Source: Clostridiales bacterium
GTDB lineage: Bacteria; Bacillota_A; Clostridia; Christensenellales; Aristaeellaceae
NCBI GenBank assembly: GCA_024684665.1
Contig: JAIKWN010000200.1
Location: 1-12,712, forward strand
Length of the DNA stretch: 12,712 nt
Direction: 5' to 3'
Position numbers and translations under genes: made by a program. This document shows positions 1-6,516 of the stretch, piece after piece (position 1 is the first letter of the stretch; each line of letters starts with the position of its first letter). The notes beneath the pieces are model-generated. The model saw only the letters and a list, made by a program, of their open reading frames with translations, did not search any database and was not told where the DNA came from.

Positions 1-819
1 GGAAATCGCGCCGCCCGTTCCGGGGATGATGCCGATGAAGACGCCGATCATGCCGCCGACGAGCGCGGCGAGCAGGATCCCGCGGAATTCCGTCCAGCTC
101 GGCAGGATGTCGTGCACGTTCTGCTCCTGCACCTCCACGCGGTGGATGCCGCCCTGCACCTGCGTGAAGACCTCGCTCAGCGCGAAGACGCCGATCAGCA
201 CGGCGAGCTGCGGCAGGCCGATCATGAGGCGGTAGTTGCCGAAGGTGAACCGGGCGGAGCCGACCAGCGGATCGGTGCCGACCGTGGAGATCAGGAGGCC
301 GGCCGCGCCGGCCATGAGGCCCTTCAGGATGTTCCGCCCGGCGCTGCTGGCCATGATCGTGAGGCCGAAGAGCGCAAGGGCGAAGTAATCCGCCGAGTGG
401 AACTTGAGCGCGACCTTCGCGAGCTGCGGCGCGATCAGCATGAGGCAGAGGGAGGAAAGCAGGCCGCCGATGACGGAGCCGATCGCAGCAACGCCGATGG
501 CCTTGCCCGCCTTCCCCTGCTGCGCGAGGGGATAGCCGTCCAGGAGCGTGGCCGTCGCGCTCGGCGTCCCGGGCGTGCGCAGGAGGATCGCGGAGACAGA
601 GCCGCCGAACATGGAACCGCAGAAAATGCCGCAGAGCATGACGAGCGCGGTGCTCGTTTCCATCGTGTAGACCATAGGGAGCAGCAGGATGATGCCCATG
701 GAGCCGGAAAGCCCGGGGAGCGCGCCGATGACGACCCCTGCGAGCGTGCCGAAAGCCATGTAGAGGAAATTCAGCGGCTGCAGGACATTTGAGAAGCCGG
801 CGAGGATGTAAGACAGCAT
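1..819 (-). CDS. tctA: TctA, large permease subunit of a tripartite tricarboxylate transporter (partial, C-terminus off the left edge)
   Basis: Large integral-membrane subunit of a TTT secondary transporter, which imports small organic acids delivered by the TctC binding protein using the ion gradient. The first 273 residues are present; the family is usually about 500 residues, so nearly half lies outside the window. Visible marks are the glycine-proline signature GALPGLSGS at residues 32-40, the conserved block LRTPGTPSATATLLDGYPLA at about 80-99, followed by QQGKAGKAIG. A second copy of the G-x-x-PG motif (GIIPGTGG) sits right at the window edge, as expected from the internal repeat of TctA. 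The start is ATG at 819-817 with a GAGGGGGG-type Shine-Dalgarno 7 bases upstream. It follows tctB by 15 bases, so the two are co-transcribed. The substrate cannot be read from the sequence. Confidence 0.93.
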   Translation of the reverse strand, partial: MLSYILAGFSNVLQPLNFLYMAFGTLAGVVIGALPGLSGSMGIILLLPMVYTMETSTALVMLCGIFCGSMFGGSVSAILLRTPGTPSATATLLDGYPLAQQGKAGKAIGVAAIGSVIGGLLSSLCLMLIAPQLAKVALKFHSADYFALALFGLTIMASSAGRNILKGLMAGAAGLLISTVGTDPLVGSARFTFGNYRLMIGLPQLAVLIGVFALSEVFTQVQGGIHRVEVQEQNVHDILPSWTEFRGILLAALVGGMIGVFIGIIPGTGGAIS

Positions 820-834
820 GATCTCACCCCCCTC

Positions 835-1293
835 TTACAACAGCCTGCCCGCGGGCAGGAAGATCAGGAACACCTTCGTGAACAGCGCCCAGACGCACAC
901 CGTAACCGCGACGCTGAGCGCCGCGCAGAACAGGTACCTGCGGTTTCCATACAGCATCAGCATCACGAAGAGCAGCACCGGCGTCGCGAGCAGGAAGCCG
1001 ACCGTCGGCACGACGGCGACGTACAGGAAGCACGCCGCCACCGCCGCAAGGAAAAGGAGCAGCGCCTGCCTGTCGGGATGCATGGCCGGAGCGGAGACGC
1101 CGTTTTTCAGGGTTTTCACGATCTGCACAGCGCCAAGCAGGATGAGCGCGATGCCGATAAAGCGCGGAAAACCGCCCGGCCCGATCCCCAGCTTCACCTT
1201 CTGCAATCCGGACGCCAGGATGACGACGGCAACCCCAAGCGCAGTGGCGCCGATACCGATTATGAGATCGGAAAACGGGCTTTTCTTCTTCAT
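835..1293 (-). CDS. tctB: TctB, small permease subunit of a tripartite tricarboxylate transporter
   Basis: Small, poorly conserved four-helix membrane subunit that pairs with TctA. The 152-residue product has the usual TctB length. It has a first hydrophobic helix after MKKKSPFSDL, the family-typical GIGPGGFPRFIG segment near residues 36-47, a polar stretch, then closely spaced hydrophobic helices covering most of the last 75 residues. The ATG at 1293-1291 is preferred over the GTG at 1302-1300 because GGAGG lies 8 bases upstream of the ATG, and the GTG codon itself overlaps that ribosome binding site. It lies between tctC (93-base gap holding a strong stem-loop) and tctA (15-base gap). Identification rests on size, hydrophobic profile and the tctC-tctB-tctA order more than on catalytic motifs. 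Confidence 0.88.
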   Translation of the reverse strand: MKKKSPFSDLIIGIGATALGVAVVILASGLQKVKLGIGPGGFPRFIGIALILLGAVQIVKTLKNGVSAPAMHPDRQALLLFLAAVAACFLYVAVVPTVGFLLATPVLLFVMLMLYGNRRYLFCAALSVAVTVCVWALFTKVFLIFLPAGRLL

Positions 1294-1301
1294 GCGTACC
1301 A

Positions 1302-1306
1302 CCTCC
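1302..1306 (-). promoter_or_regulatory. Ribosome binding site that fixes the tctB start
   Basis: GGAGG on the minus strand, 8 bases before the ATG at 1293-1291. It overlaps the alternative GTG at 1302-1300, which argues against that longer start. Confidence 0.75.
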
Positions 1307-1319
1307 GGTATTGATGAAA

Positions 1320-1351
1320 GGGGCCGGCCGAAAACGCTTACGGCCGGCCCC
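1320..1351 (-). terminator. Stem-loop between tctC and tctB (attenuator or mRNA 3'-end stabiliser)
   Basis: A perfect 11-bp inverted repeat (GGGGCCGGCCG / CGGCCGGCCCC) with a 10-base loop at 1331-1340 lies 35 bases after the tctC stop. On the minus strand only three U residues follow it, so it is a poor full terminator. Inference: it causes partial termination or protects the tctC 3' end, giving more binding protein than permease. Such spacing is common in binding-protein transporter operons. Confidence 0.7.
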
Positions 1352-1386
1352 GGGAATATTCTTTGCCAGATTCGGACTTCACGCGC

Positions 1387-2367
1387 TTACTTACCGTAGC
1401 GGTCGCCGAAGCCCTTGGTCTTGATGAGGTTCTCAAAGCGCGCGTCCTCCGCCTGGTTGAACGCGGTGTATTCCTCGGTATCGCGGAAGCGGGCGACGAT
1501 CTGCAAAGCGTCGCACTTCTCGACGTACTCCGGATCCTCGACGACTTCCTTCACGATGGCGCAGAGCTCTGCGACCACATCGTCCGGCGTCGCGACCGGC
1601 ACCGCGATGCCGCGCCACTGCTCAATGATGAGGCCCTTCAGGGCATCGTTGCTGCTCTCGACGGCCAGCGGAACGTCGGGATACTGTTTGAAGTGCTTCG
1701 AGGCGAAGGAGCAAAGGATCTTGAGATCTCCGCCCTCGCCAACGTTCGCCATGCCCTCGGGCGTGTTACACATCGCGGCGTCCACTTCGCCGGCCAGGAG
1801 GCTCGTGACCTCGCCGGAGCCGCCGTCGCAGGTGATGTGCGCGAGCTCGCCGCCGATTGCCTCTTCAAAGAGCAACGCGGCGATGTGGTTGCCACCGCCG
1901 ACGCCGGCGTTTGCCACCGTGATCATGCCCGGGTTGGCGAGCACGTCGTCCACGAACTCCTCGATGGTGTTCCACTTGGAGTCGGCTCTCACGAGCAGGT
2001 AGTTTGCGCTCTCAACGATCTGCGCGACGTGTTTGAAGGAATTGACGTCGAAGTCCACGACGCTCATGTGGATCTTGGATACGTGCGCGTTGGACCAGTG
2101 CATGATGGCGTAGCCGTCCGCGGGCGCGGTATTCATGAACTCAACTGAGCCGACGGAGCCGGACGCGCCGGGAACGTATTTCATGACGATGGGCTGGCCG
2201 GTGTGTTTCTGGAACACGTCAGCAAAGTTGCGGAACGCCACGTCGGCGCCGCCGCCGGCGGCCCAGGGGATCGTGCACTCGATGGGTTTTTCGGGATACG
2301 CGGCCATCGCGGCGGCGCAGGCTCCCACGAGAACCAGGCTGAGGAGGAGGGCGATCAGTTTCTTCAT
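1387..2367 (-). CDS. tctC: TctC / Bug-family extracytoplasmic solute-binding protein
   Basis: High-affinity extracytoplasmic receptor that captures the substrate and hands it to TctAB. The 326-residue length fits the Bug family. Residues 1-22 form a signal peptide (MKK, hydrophobic core, then ACAAAMA), followed by the typical mature start AYPEKPI. The first ligand-contact loop WAAGGGAD is at 35-42 and the second, YVPGASGS, at 64-71; both are standard for the family. VGAC at 14-17 could be a lipobox with lipidated Cys17, whereas AMA|AYP would suit signal peptidase I; the sequence does not decide. The start ATG has AAGGAAG 8 bases upstream. It is the first gene of the minus-strand operon and is transcribed from the promoter at 2446-2475. 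Bug proteins bind diverse carboxylates, amides and aromatics, so no ligand is claimed. Confidence 0.93.
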   Translation of the reverse strand: MKKLIALLLSLVLVGACAAAMAAYPEKPIECTIPWAAGGGADVAFRNFADVFQKHTGQPIVMKYVPGASGSVGSVEFMNTAPADGYAIMHWSNAHVSKIHMSVVDFDVNSFKHVAQIVESANYLLVRADSKWNTIEEFVDDVLANPGMITVANAGVGGGNHIAALLFEEAIGGELAHITCDGGSGEVTSLLAGEVDAAMCNTPEGMANVGEGGDLKILCSFASKHFKQYPDVPLAVESSNDALKGLIIEQWRGIAVPVATPDDVVAELCAIVKEVVEDPEYVEKCDALQIVARFRDTEEYTAFNQAEDARFENLIKTKGFGDRYGK

Positions 2368-2400
2368 GATTCGTACTTCCTTTCTTCTCGGTCACGGGAT

Positions 2401-2427
2401 GCCGGAACGGCAGCGGCTGCCGCCGGC
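2401..2427 (-). promoter_or_regulatory. GC-rich hairpin in the tctC 5' leader
   Basis: Outer arms GCCGG / CCGGC (2401-2405 and 2423-2427) flank an inner stem GGCA / TGCC with a five-base loop. It lies roughly 12 bases downstream of the predicted tctC transcription start and 34 bases upstream of the start codon. It could stabilise the 5' end of the mRNA or attenuate transcription; no known riboswitch pattern is recognised. Confidence 0.4.
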
Positions 2428-2445
2428 CTCAATCAGGCTGATGCC

Positions 2446-2475
2446 AGTATATCCCTCTCTCACGCCATTTGTCAA
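2446..2475 (-). promoter_or_regulatory. Promoter of tctCBA
   Basis: On the minus strand TTGACA (2475-2470) and TATACT (2451-2446) are separated by 18 bases. This is a near-consensus housekeeping promoter; transcription would begin near 2439, leaving a leader of about 70 bases before tctC. Confidence 0.75.
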
Positions 2476-2488
2476 TATCCGGCAGAAG

Positions 2489-2499
2489 ACAATCATTGT
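2489..2499. promoter_or_regulatory. Candidate operator palindrome in the divergent control region
   Basis: ACAAT-C-ATTGT is a perfect palindrome with 5-base arms, just upstream of the tctC -35 element. It shares the ACAA/TTGT half-site with the palindrome at 2564-2573. Regulatory use is inference; the stretch is AT-rich, so chance occurrence is possible. Confidence 0.35.
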
Positions 2500-2563
2500 T
2501 ATTGTATGGATTCACAGAAATCAAATTCAAAGAAACTCGAAAATCTACAATTCTTTCTCCGGA

Positions 2564-2573
2564 TTGTTGACAA
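2564..2573. promoter_or_regulatory. Candidate operator overlapping the -35 of the M24-like operon
   Basis: TTGT-TG-ACAA is a perfect inverted repeat covering the whole -35 hexamer TTGACA at 2567-2572. Its shape resembles FadR/GntR-type operators (TnGT...ACnA), and a bound protein there would repress. No regulator gene is in the window, so the family assignment is tentative. Confidence 0.35.
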
Positions 2574-2595
2574 CCAATGTGTTATTGTTTATTCT
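2567..2595 (+). promoter_or_regulatory. Promoter of the M24-like / oxidoreductase / aminotransferase operon
   Basis: TTGACA at 2567-2572 and TATTCT at 2590-2595 with a 17-base spacer. The predicted start near 2602 leaves a leader of about 45 bases ending in a GGGGGAGG ribosome binding site. Confidence 0.75.
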
Positions 2596-2647
2596 GAATC
2601 TGTCGTTTATCTTTTTCGGAAACGGACAAAGACGGGGGAGGAATAGA

Positions 2648-3745
2648 ATGAACCGGAGCGAGGAAAGAAGCGTCAAGCTGAACCGGCTGTTCGCCATCAT
2701 GGATGAGAAGAAGCTGGACGCCGTTTACCTGAAGCGGCAGGACAATTTCGCCTGGCTGACCTGCGGCGGCATCAACTACGTAGGCCTCGGCGAAATGGGC
2801 AACTGCGGCCTGCTGGTGACGCGGGACGGGAAAACGTACGCGATCACGAACAACATCGAGGCGCCCCGCATGCGGGACGAAGAGAAGCTGGAAGAGATGG
2901 GCTTTGCCATCCGCGCCGGCGTCTGGCATGACACCGCTTTCGAGGGAAACACCATCCGGGAGATCGCCGGGGAAAACGTCGGCCGCGACCACGGGGCGGA
3001 CAGGAACGTCGCAAATGACGTGAAGCTCGCCCGCTTCTCCCTCACGGAGGCGGAGATAGAGCGCTACCGTGAAGGCGGATATTTGACGGCGCGGGCTGTG
3101 GAAGAAACGATCTCCTCCGTGCGCCCCGGCGATACAGAGCACCAGACGGTCGGAAGGCTCGTCGGTATCATCCGCTCCCACGGAATGGACGTGGTTTCCG
3201 CCATGTGCGCCGCGGATGAGCGCATCTCGAACTACCGCCATCCCGTCCCCGGGGACAAGAAGATCACAAAGCGCGTCCAGCTGGGCGGCAACTTCCGCTA
3301 TAAAGGGCTCATCATCTGCTGCACGCGCCTTCTGAATTTCGAACCGGTGACGCCGGAATTGCGCGCGCAGTACCTGGCAAACGTTGAGATCGACTGCACA
3401 CTGATGGCCGCCTCCCGCCCAGGCGCGAAGTTCTCCGACGTCCTGCGCATCGGGCAGCAGGCGTACGCGGCGCGCGGATACGCGGAAGAGTTTAACAAAC
3501 ACCACCAGGGTGGCCCCATCGGTTACGCGGGCCGGGATTACCGGGTGGACTTCACGACGCCGGGCGTCATCGCGGAAAACCAGGCCTTCTGCTGGAATCC
3601 TTCGATCACCGGAACGAAGAGCGAAGACACCATCGTCGCGGCGAAGGACGGCGTACTGCCCATCAGCCGCCCCGTCATCGCCCCGACCATCACGCTCCAG
3701 ATTGAAGGTCAGACCTTCATCCGCCCGGACATCTGGCAGGGCTGA
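2648..3745 (+). CDS. Creatinase/aminopeptidase-P-fold (M24B-like) protein lacking most metal ligands
   Basis: The 365-residue product has the two-domain build of M24B proteins (Xaa-Pro aminopeptidases, creatinase, ectoine hydrolase DoeA): an N-terminal substrate domain (about 1-125) and a C-terminal pita-bread domain starting at KLARFSLTEAEIERYREGG. Aligning by eye to the canonical D, D, H, E, E metal ligands gives Gly213 and Cys224 (block QLGGNFRYKGLIICCTR), Gly289 (GGPIG in place of GHGIG), Asn317 (WNPSI in place of an EPG motif) and only Glu326 (SEDTIV) kept. A normal metallopeptidase is therefore unlikely; a metal-independent hydrolase like creatinase, or a binding role, fits better. The ATG at 2648 is chosen for its GGGGGAGG site; the frame is open upstream but that part overlaps tctC and the promoter. 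The oxidoreductase gene follows after 22 bases. Confidence 0.85.
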   Translation: MNRSEERSVKLNRLFAIMDEKKLDAVYLKRQDNFAWLTCGGINYVGLGEMGNCGLLVTRDGKTYAITNNIEAPRMRDEEKLEEMGFAIRAGVWHDTAFEGNTIREIAGENVGRDHGADRNVANDVKLARFSLTEAEIERYREGGYLTARAVEETISSVRPGDTEHQTVGRLVGIIRSHGMDVVSAMCAADERISNYRHPVPGDKKITKRVQLGGNFRYKGLIICCTRLLNFEPVTPELRAQYLANVEIDCTLMAASRPGAKFSDVLRIGQQAYAARGYAEEFNKHHQGGPIGYAGRDYRVDFTTPGVIAENQAFCWNPSITGTKSEDTIVAAKDGVLPISRPVIAPTITLQIEGQTFIRPDIWQG

Positions 3746-3767
3746 CGCCCAGAAAGGAAACTGAATC

Positions 3768-4937
3768 ATGAAGAAACTCGGAATTGCCATCGTCGGCGCG
3801 GGCGCTGTGTCGGGCGCGCATGTGGGCGGATACCTTGCCGCAGAAGACTGTGAGATTCGCGCGATCTGCGACCGGGATACCGATCGGGCAAAAAAACTCG
3901 CCGAATCCTTTGATCTCAGAGACATCTTCATCAGCGGGGATTATAACGAGGTCTTCGCGCGGGACGACATCGACGCTGTCTCCATCTGCCTCCCCCCCGC
4001 GCTGCACTGCGACGCGGCGGTCGCGGCGCTTTCCGCCGGGAAGCATACCCTCGTCGAAAAACCCATGGCCTCCTCTCTCGAGGAATGCGACCGCATGCTC
4101 TCCGCGCAGAAGAAGACCGGTGTGCTCCTCGGCGTCGTCGCGAACCAGCGCTTCGACACGCAGGCCATGCGCGTGAAGCAGATGCTTTCGGAGGGGATCG
4201 GCGGCAAGACGCTGTACGCCACGATCAACTCGATCTGGTGGCGCGGCGGCTGCTACTATGATCTCGCCTGGCGCGGCACCTGGGAGAAGGAGTGCGGCGG
4301 CTGCCTGACCAGCCACGCCGTGCACCACATCGACATGACGGCCTGGCTGCTCGGCATGCCGCAGACCGTGAACGCCTTCATGGGCAACCTTGCGCACGAC
4401 AATTCGGAGTGCGAGGATTACGCGGTCGCCGTCTTTACCTATCCCGGCATGATCGCGCAGCTTTCGGCAAATATCCTCTCCCACGGCGGGGACCAGGAGC
4501 AGAACCTGGTCTTCCAGACGGAGAAAGGTCGGATGTCCATCCCATGGAAGACGGTTTCCAACCGCGCGCTGCCGAACGGCTTCCCCGTCGACGACGAGGA
4601 AAACCACAAACTGCTGCAGGAGCGCTACGAGTCCCTGCCGGAGGTCACGGTCACGGGGCACGCCGGAGAGATCCGGAACTTTACCCGCGCGATCCTCGGG
4701 AAGGAAGAGCTGGTCGTCACGGGCGAGCAGGGCCGCAACGCGATCGAGCTCATCATGGCGATCTACAAGTCCGCGGCGACGCATGCGCCCGTGACGCTCC
4801 CGATCGCGGAGGACGACCCCTTCTACCGCCGCGAAACCATGACGGCGGCCATGCCCAGGTATCACAAGAAATACCGCTTCCTCGAAAAGATCGAAAACGC
4901 GCCGCCGATCACCTTCGGCCGTGCGATGGGCAAATAA
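3768..4937 (+). CDS. Gfo/Idh/MocA-family NAD(P)-dependent oxidoreductase
   Basis: Cytosolic dehydrogenase of the glucose-fructose oxidoreductase / inositol dehydrogenase family, 389 residues, normal length. Residues 1-125 form the Rossmann domain, with the dinucleotide loop GIAIVGAGAVSGAH at 5-18, an acidic end of the second strand (AICDRD, 32-37), the family strand SICLPPALH (72-80) and the EKP motif (97-99) carrying the active-site lysine. The C-terminal half has the conserved GGCLTSHAVHHIDM (177-190), whose His/Asp residues are typical of the catalytic region. WWRGGCYYDLAWRGTW ahead of it is the substrate-loop region in this family. The ATG follows AAGGAAAC. It is the second gene of the plus-strand operon. 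It probably oxidises or reduces a hydroxyl/keto group on the pathway intermediate; the substrate is not predictable. Confidence 0.92.
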   Translation: MKKLGIAIVGAGAVSGAHVGGYLAAEDCEIRAICDRDTDRAKKLAESFDLRDIFISGDYNEVFARDDIDAVSICLPPALHCDAAVAALSAGKHTLVEKPMASSLEECDRMLSAQKKTGVLLGVVANQRFDTQAMRVKQMLSEGIGGKTLYATINSIWWRGGCYYDLAWRGTWEKECGGCLTSHAVHHIDMTAWLLGMPQTVNAFMGNLAHDNSECEDYAVAVFTYPGMIAQLSANILSHGGDQEQNLVFQTEKGRMSIPWKTVSNRALPNGFPVDDEENHKLLQERYESLPEVTVTGHAGEIRNFTRAILGKEELVVTGEQGRNAIELIMAIYKSAATHAPVTLPIAEDDPFYRRETMTAAMPRYHKKYRFLEKIENAPPITFGRAMGK

Positions 4938-4943
4938 ACCTTC

Positions 4944-4967
4944 CGGCTCCCCTCTTCAGGGGGGCCG
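4944..4967 (+). terminator. GC-rich hairpin between the oxidoreductase and aminotransferase genes (copy 1 of a recurring hairpin)
   Basis: CGGCTCCCC (4944-4952) pairs with GGGGGGCCG (4959-4967), 9 bp including one G-T pair, with loop TCTTCA. Only TTT follows, after three more bases, so it may attenuate rather than fully terminate. The 4943-4967 stretch nearly repeats 6320-6344. Confidence 0.6.
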
Positions 4968-4995
4968 CGGTTTCGTATGAAAGGATATTCTGCAT

Positions 4996-6282
4996 ATGAC
5001 TAAGGCGAAATGCGAACTGTTTCCGGCGGATGAGATGCAGGAGATCCGGAAACAATTCCTTTATGTGGAGCAGGACTGTGAAAACAACGGGAGGCTGTTT
5101 TTCGACAACGCCGGCGGCTCGCTCCGGCTCGCCGCGGCGGAAGAGGCCTTCCGCCGCGCCGATTCGATCCCCGACTGTTCGGAGCACTCAAACCGCGTCG
5201 CGCGCCTGCTGGAGGGACTCGAACTGCAGGGGCGGCGGGACCTCATGGAATGCGTCTTCGGCGCGAAGGGCGGCGTTCTCTTCCCCTGCGATACCGCCTC
5301 CCGCATCAACCTAGAGATGTGCCGAGTTTTCGCGGAGAACGGACGCGGGACCAACGTCGTGACGACGACGCTGGAACATCCTTCCTCCTATGACGGGATG
5401 AAGCGCTTCGCCGGTCAATTCGGGCGGGAGTTCCGCGTCGCGCCCGTAAACCGCGGGACCGGCGGCGTGGACGCGGAAGCGGTACTTTCCCTCGTCGATC
5501 GGAACACCGCCGTCCTCTCCTGCATGCACGCCTCCAACATTTCCGGGTATATCTACGATGTGGAAACCATCTTCCGCCGCGCGCGGGAGCGGAACCCGGA
5601 TATCCTGATCCTCTGCGACGCCGTGCAGCACGCGCCGCACGCGTGGCTGGATCCCGAAGGATGCGGCGCGGATGCCGTCGTTTTCGCCCCTTACAAATTC
5701 TTTGGCGTCCGGGGATTCGGCGCCGCCTGGCTGTCGGAACGGGCCGCCTCTCTCCCGCACCACCGCCTCCTCGGGAAACCGGAAGACGAATGGGGCGTCG
5801 GGAGCCCGGCGCCCGGGCATTACGCCTCGATGTCAGCAGTAGTCGACTACGTGACCGGCCTCGGGAAGAAGGAGCTCCCGGCGGAGACGGACCGGAAAAC
5901 CCTGTACCGTCGGGGCATGGAACGCATCGCCGCGCACGAGCGGGCGCTGCTCTCCGTTCTCCTGGACGGAACGGAGGACACGCCCGGCCTGCGTTTGATC
6001 CCTGGCGCACGCGTGCAGATGGACGGAGCGCCGCTCAGCAGGCGCGACCTGATCGTGAGCGTGGAATTCGACCGGATCCCCTGCGAGCGGGCGGCGCTGG
6101 AATACGAAAAGCGGGGCATCATCGCGTTCGAGCGCGCGGCATCCAGCCTGTATTCCAAGCGGATGGTCGCCGCCTTCGGATCGTCCGGCGTCGTGCGCAT
6201 TTCCCCGCTTCACGTACATACGGCGGCGGAAATGGAGCATTTTCTGCGCGTCACGCAGGAAATCGCCTTGTTACCGGGCTGA
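4996..6282 (+). CDS. Class V aminotransferase-fold PLP enzyme (SufS/CsdA-like fold, not a desulfurase)
   Basis: Fold-type I PLP enzyme of 428 residues. The PLP-lysine is Lys234 in APYKFFGVRG; Asp208 and His212 in LCDAVQHAPH match the pyridine-nitrogen contact and the ring-facing region; TTLEHPSS (123-130) and HASNISG (178-184) are typical class V blocks. Arg401 in GVVRISPLHVHT is the usual carboxylate-binding arginine. The mobile loop cysteine found in SufS/CsdA cysteine desulfurases (RxGHHCA-type motif) is absent, so cysteine desulfuration is unlikely. Transamination, an isopenicillin-N-epimerase-like reaction or a kynureninase-like cleavage remain possible. The ATG has AAAGGA about 10 bases upstream. 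It is the third gene of the plus-strand operon, 58 bases after the oxidoreductase with a hairpin between them. The product most likely acts on an amino-acid-like intermediate. Confidence 0.9.
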   Translation: MTKAKCELFPADEMQEIRKQFLYVEQDCENNGRLFFDNAGGSLRLAAAEEAFRRADSIPDCSEHSNRVARLLEGLELQGRRDLMECVFGAKGGVLFPCDTASRINLEMCRVFAENGRGTNVVTTTLEHPSSYDGMKRFAGQFGREFRVAPVNRGTGGVDAEAVLSLVDRNTAVLSCMHASNISGYIYDVETIFRRARERNPDILILCDAVQHAPHAWLDPEGCGADAVVFAPYKFFGVRGFGAAWLSERAASLPHHRLLGKPEDEWGVGSPAPGHYASMSAVVDYVTGLGKKELPAETDRKTLYRRGMERIAAHERALLSVLLDGTEDTPGLRLIPGARVQMDGAPLSRRDLIVSVEFDRIPCERAALEYEKRGIIAFERAASSLYSKRMVAAFGSSGVVRISPLHVHTAAEMEHFLRVTQEIALLPG

Positions 6283-6320
6283 CGCAAGAATGCCGCTTTT
6301 CCCGGAAGATCGAAATACGC

Positions 6321-6344
6321 CGGCTCCCCCTTTCCGGGGAGCCG
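6321..6344 (+). terminator. Hairpin after the aminotransferase gene (copy 2 of a recurring hairpin)
   Basis: CGGCTCCCC (6321-6329) and GGGGAGCCG (6336-6344) form a perfect 9-bp stem with loop CTTTCC, 38 bases after the aminotransferase stop. The following TATCTATTAAA is T/A-rich but not a clean U-tract, so it is a likely but not ideal terminator that separates this operon from the nrfA promoter. Confidence 0.6.
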
Positions 6345-6371
6345 TATCTATTAAACGACAGGAAATATGGT

Positions 6372-6400
6372 TTGACCGGCCCGGACAGTTGTGTTATACT
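6372..6400 (+). promoter_or_regulatory. nrfA promoter
   Basis: TTGACC (6372-6377) and TATACT (6395-6400) with a 17-base spacer. Transcription would start near 6407, giving a leader of about 110 bases. No clear FNR- or NsrR-type box was recognised beside it. Confidence 0.75.
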
Positions 6401-6440
6401 GTATTGGGGAAGAATGTGTCCTGCTGTTATCTGTGCGAGG

Positions 6441-6467
6441 GGTCCGGTTCTTCCGGGAATCCGGACC
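6441..6467 (+). promoter_or_regulatory. Hairpin in the nrfA 5' leader
   Basis: GGTCCGG (6441-6447) pairs perfectly with CCGGACC (6461-6467); three further pairs TTC/GAA can form inside, with U6460 bulged. It lies 49 bases upstream of the nrfA start codon and has no U-tract, so a role in mRNA stability or regulation is possible. No known riboswitch is recognised. Confidence 0.4.
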
Positions 6468-6516
6468 GGAACTACCAGCAGGGATGCAACCGCGCAAAAT
6501 TAAGGGGGAAAACAAA

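Noticed and set aside
112..792. Long plus-strand open frame opposite tctA
   Set aside because: Composition rich in Arg, Glu, Asp and Ala, typical of an antisense shadow in high-GC DNA; the minus strand encodes a clear TctA.
2311..2324. VGAC lipobox in the TctC signal peptide
   Set aside because: Possible, but AMA|AYPEKP is an equally good signal-peptidase I site, so lipidation is not called as a feature.
2135..2647. Upstream in-frame extension of the M24-like reading frame
   Set aside because: It overlaps tctC on the other strand and contains the promoter at 2567-2595; the ATG at 2648 has the only good ribosome binding site.
2582..4865. Two long minus-strand open frames (2582-3931 and 3717-4865)
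   Set aside because: Both are antisense to convincing M24-like and Gfo/Idh genes, show no family motif, and have shadow-like composition.
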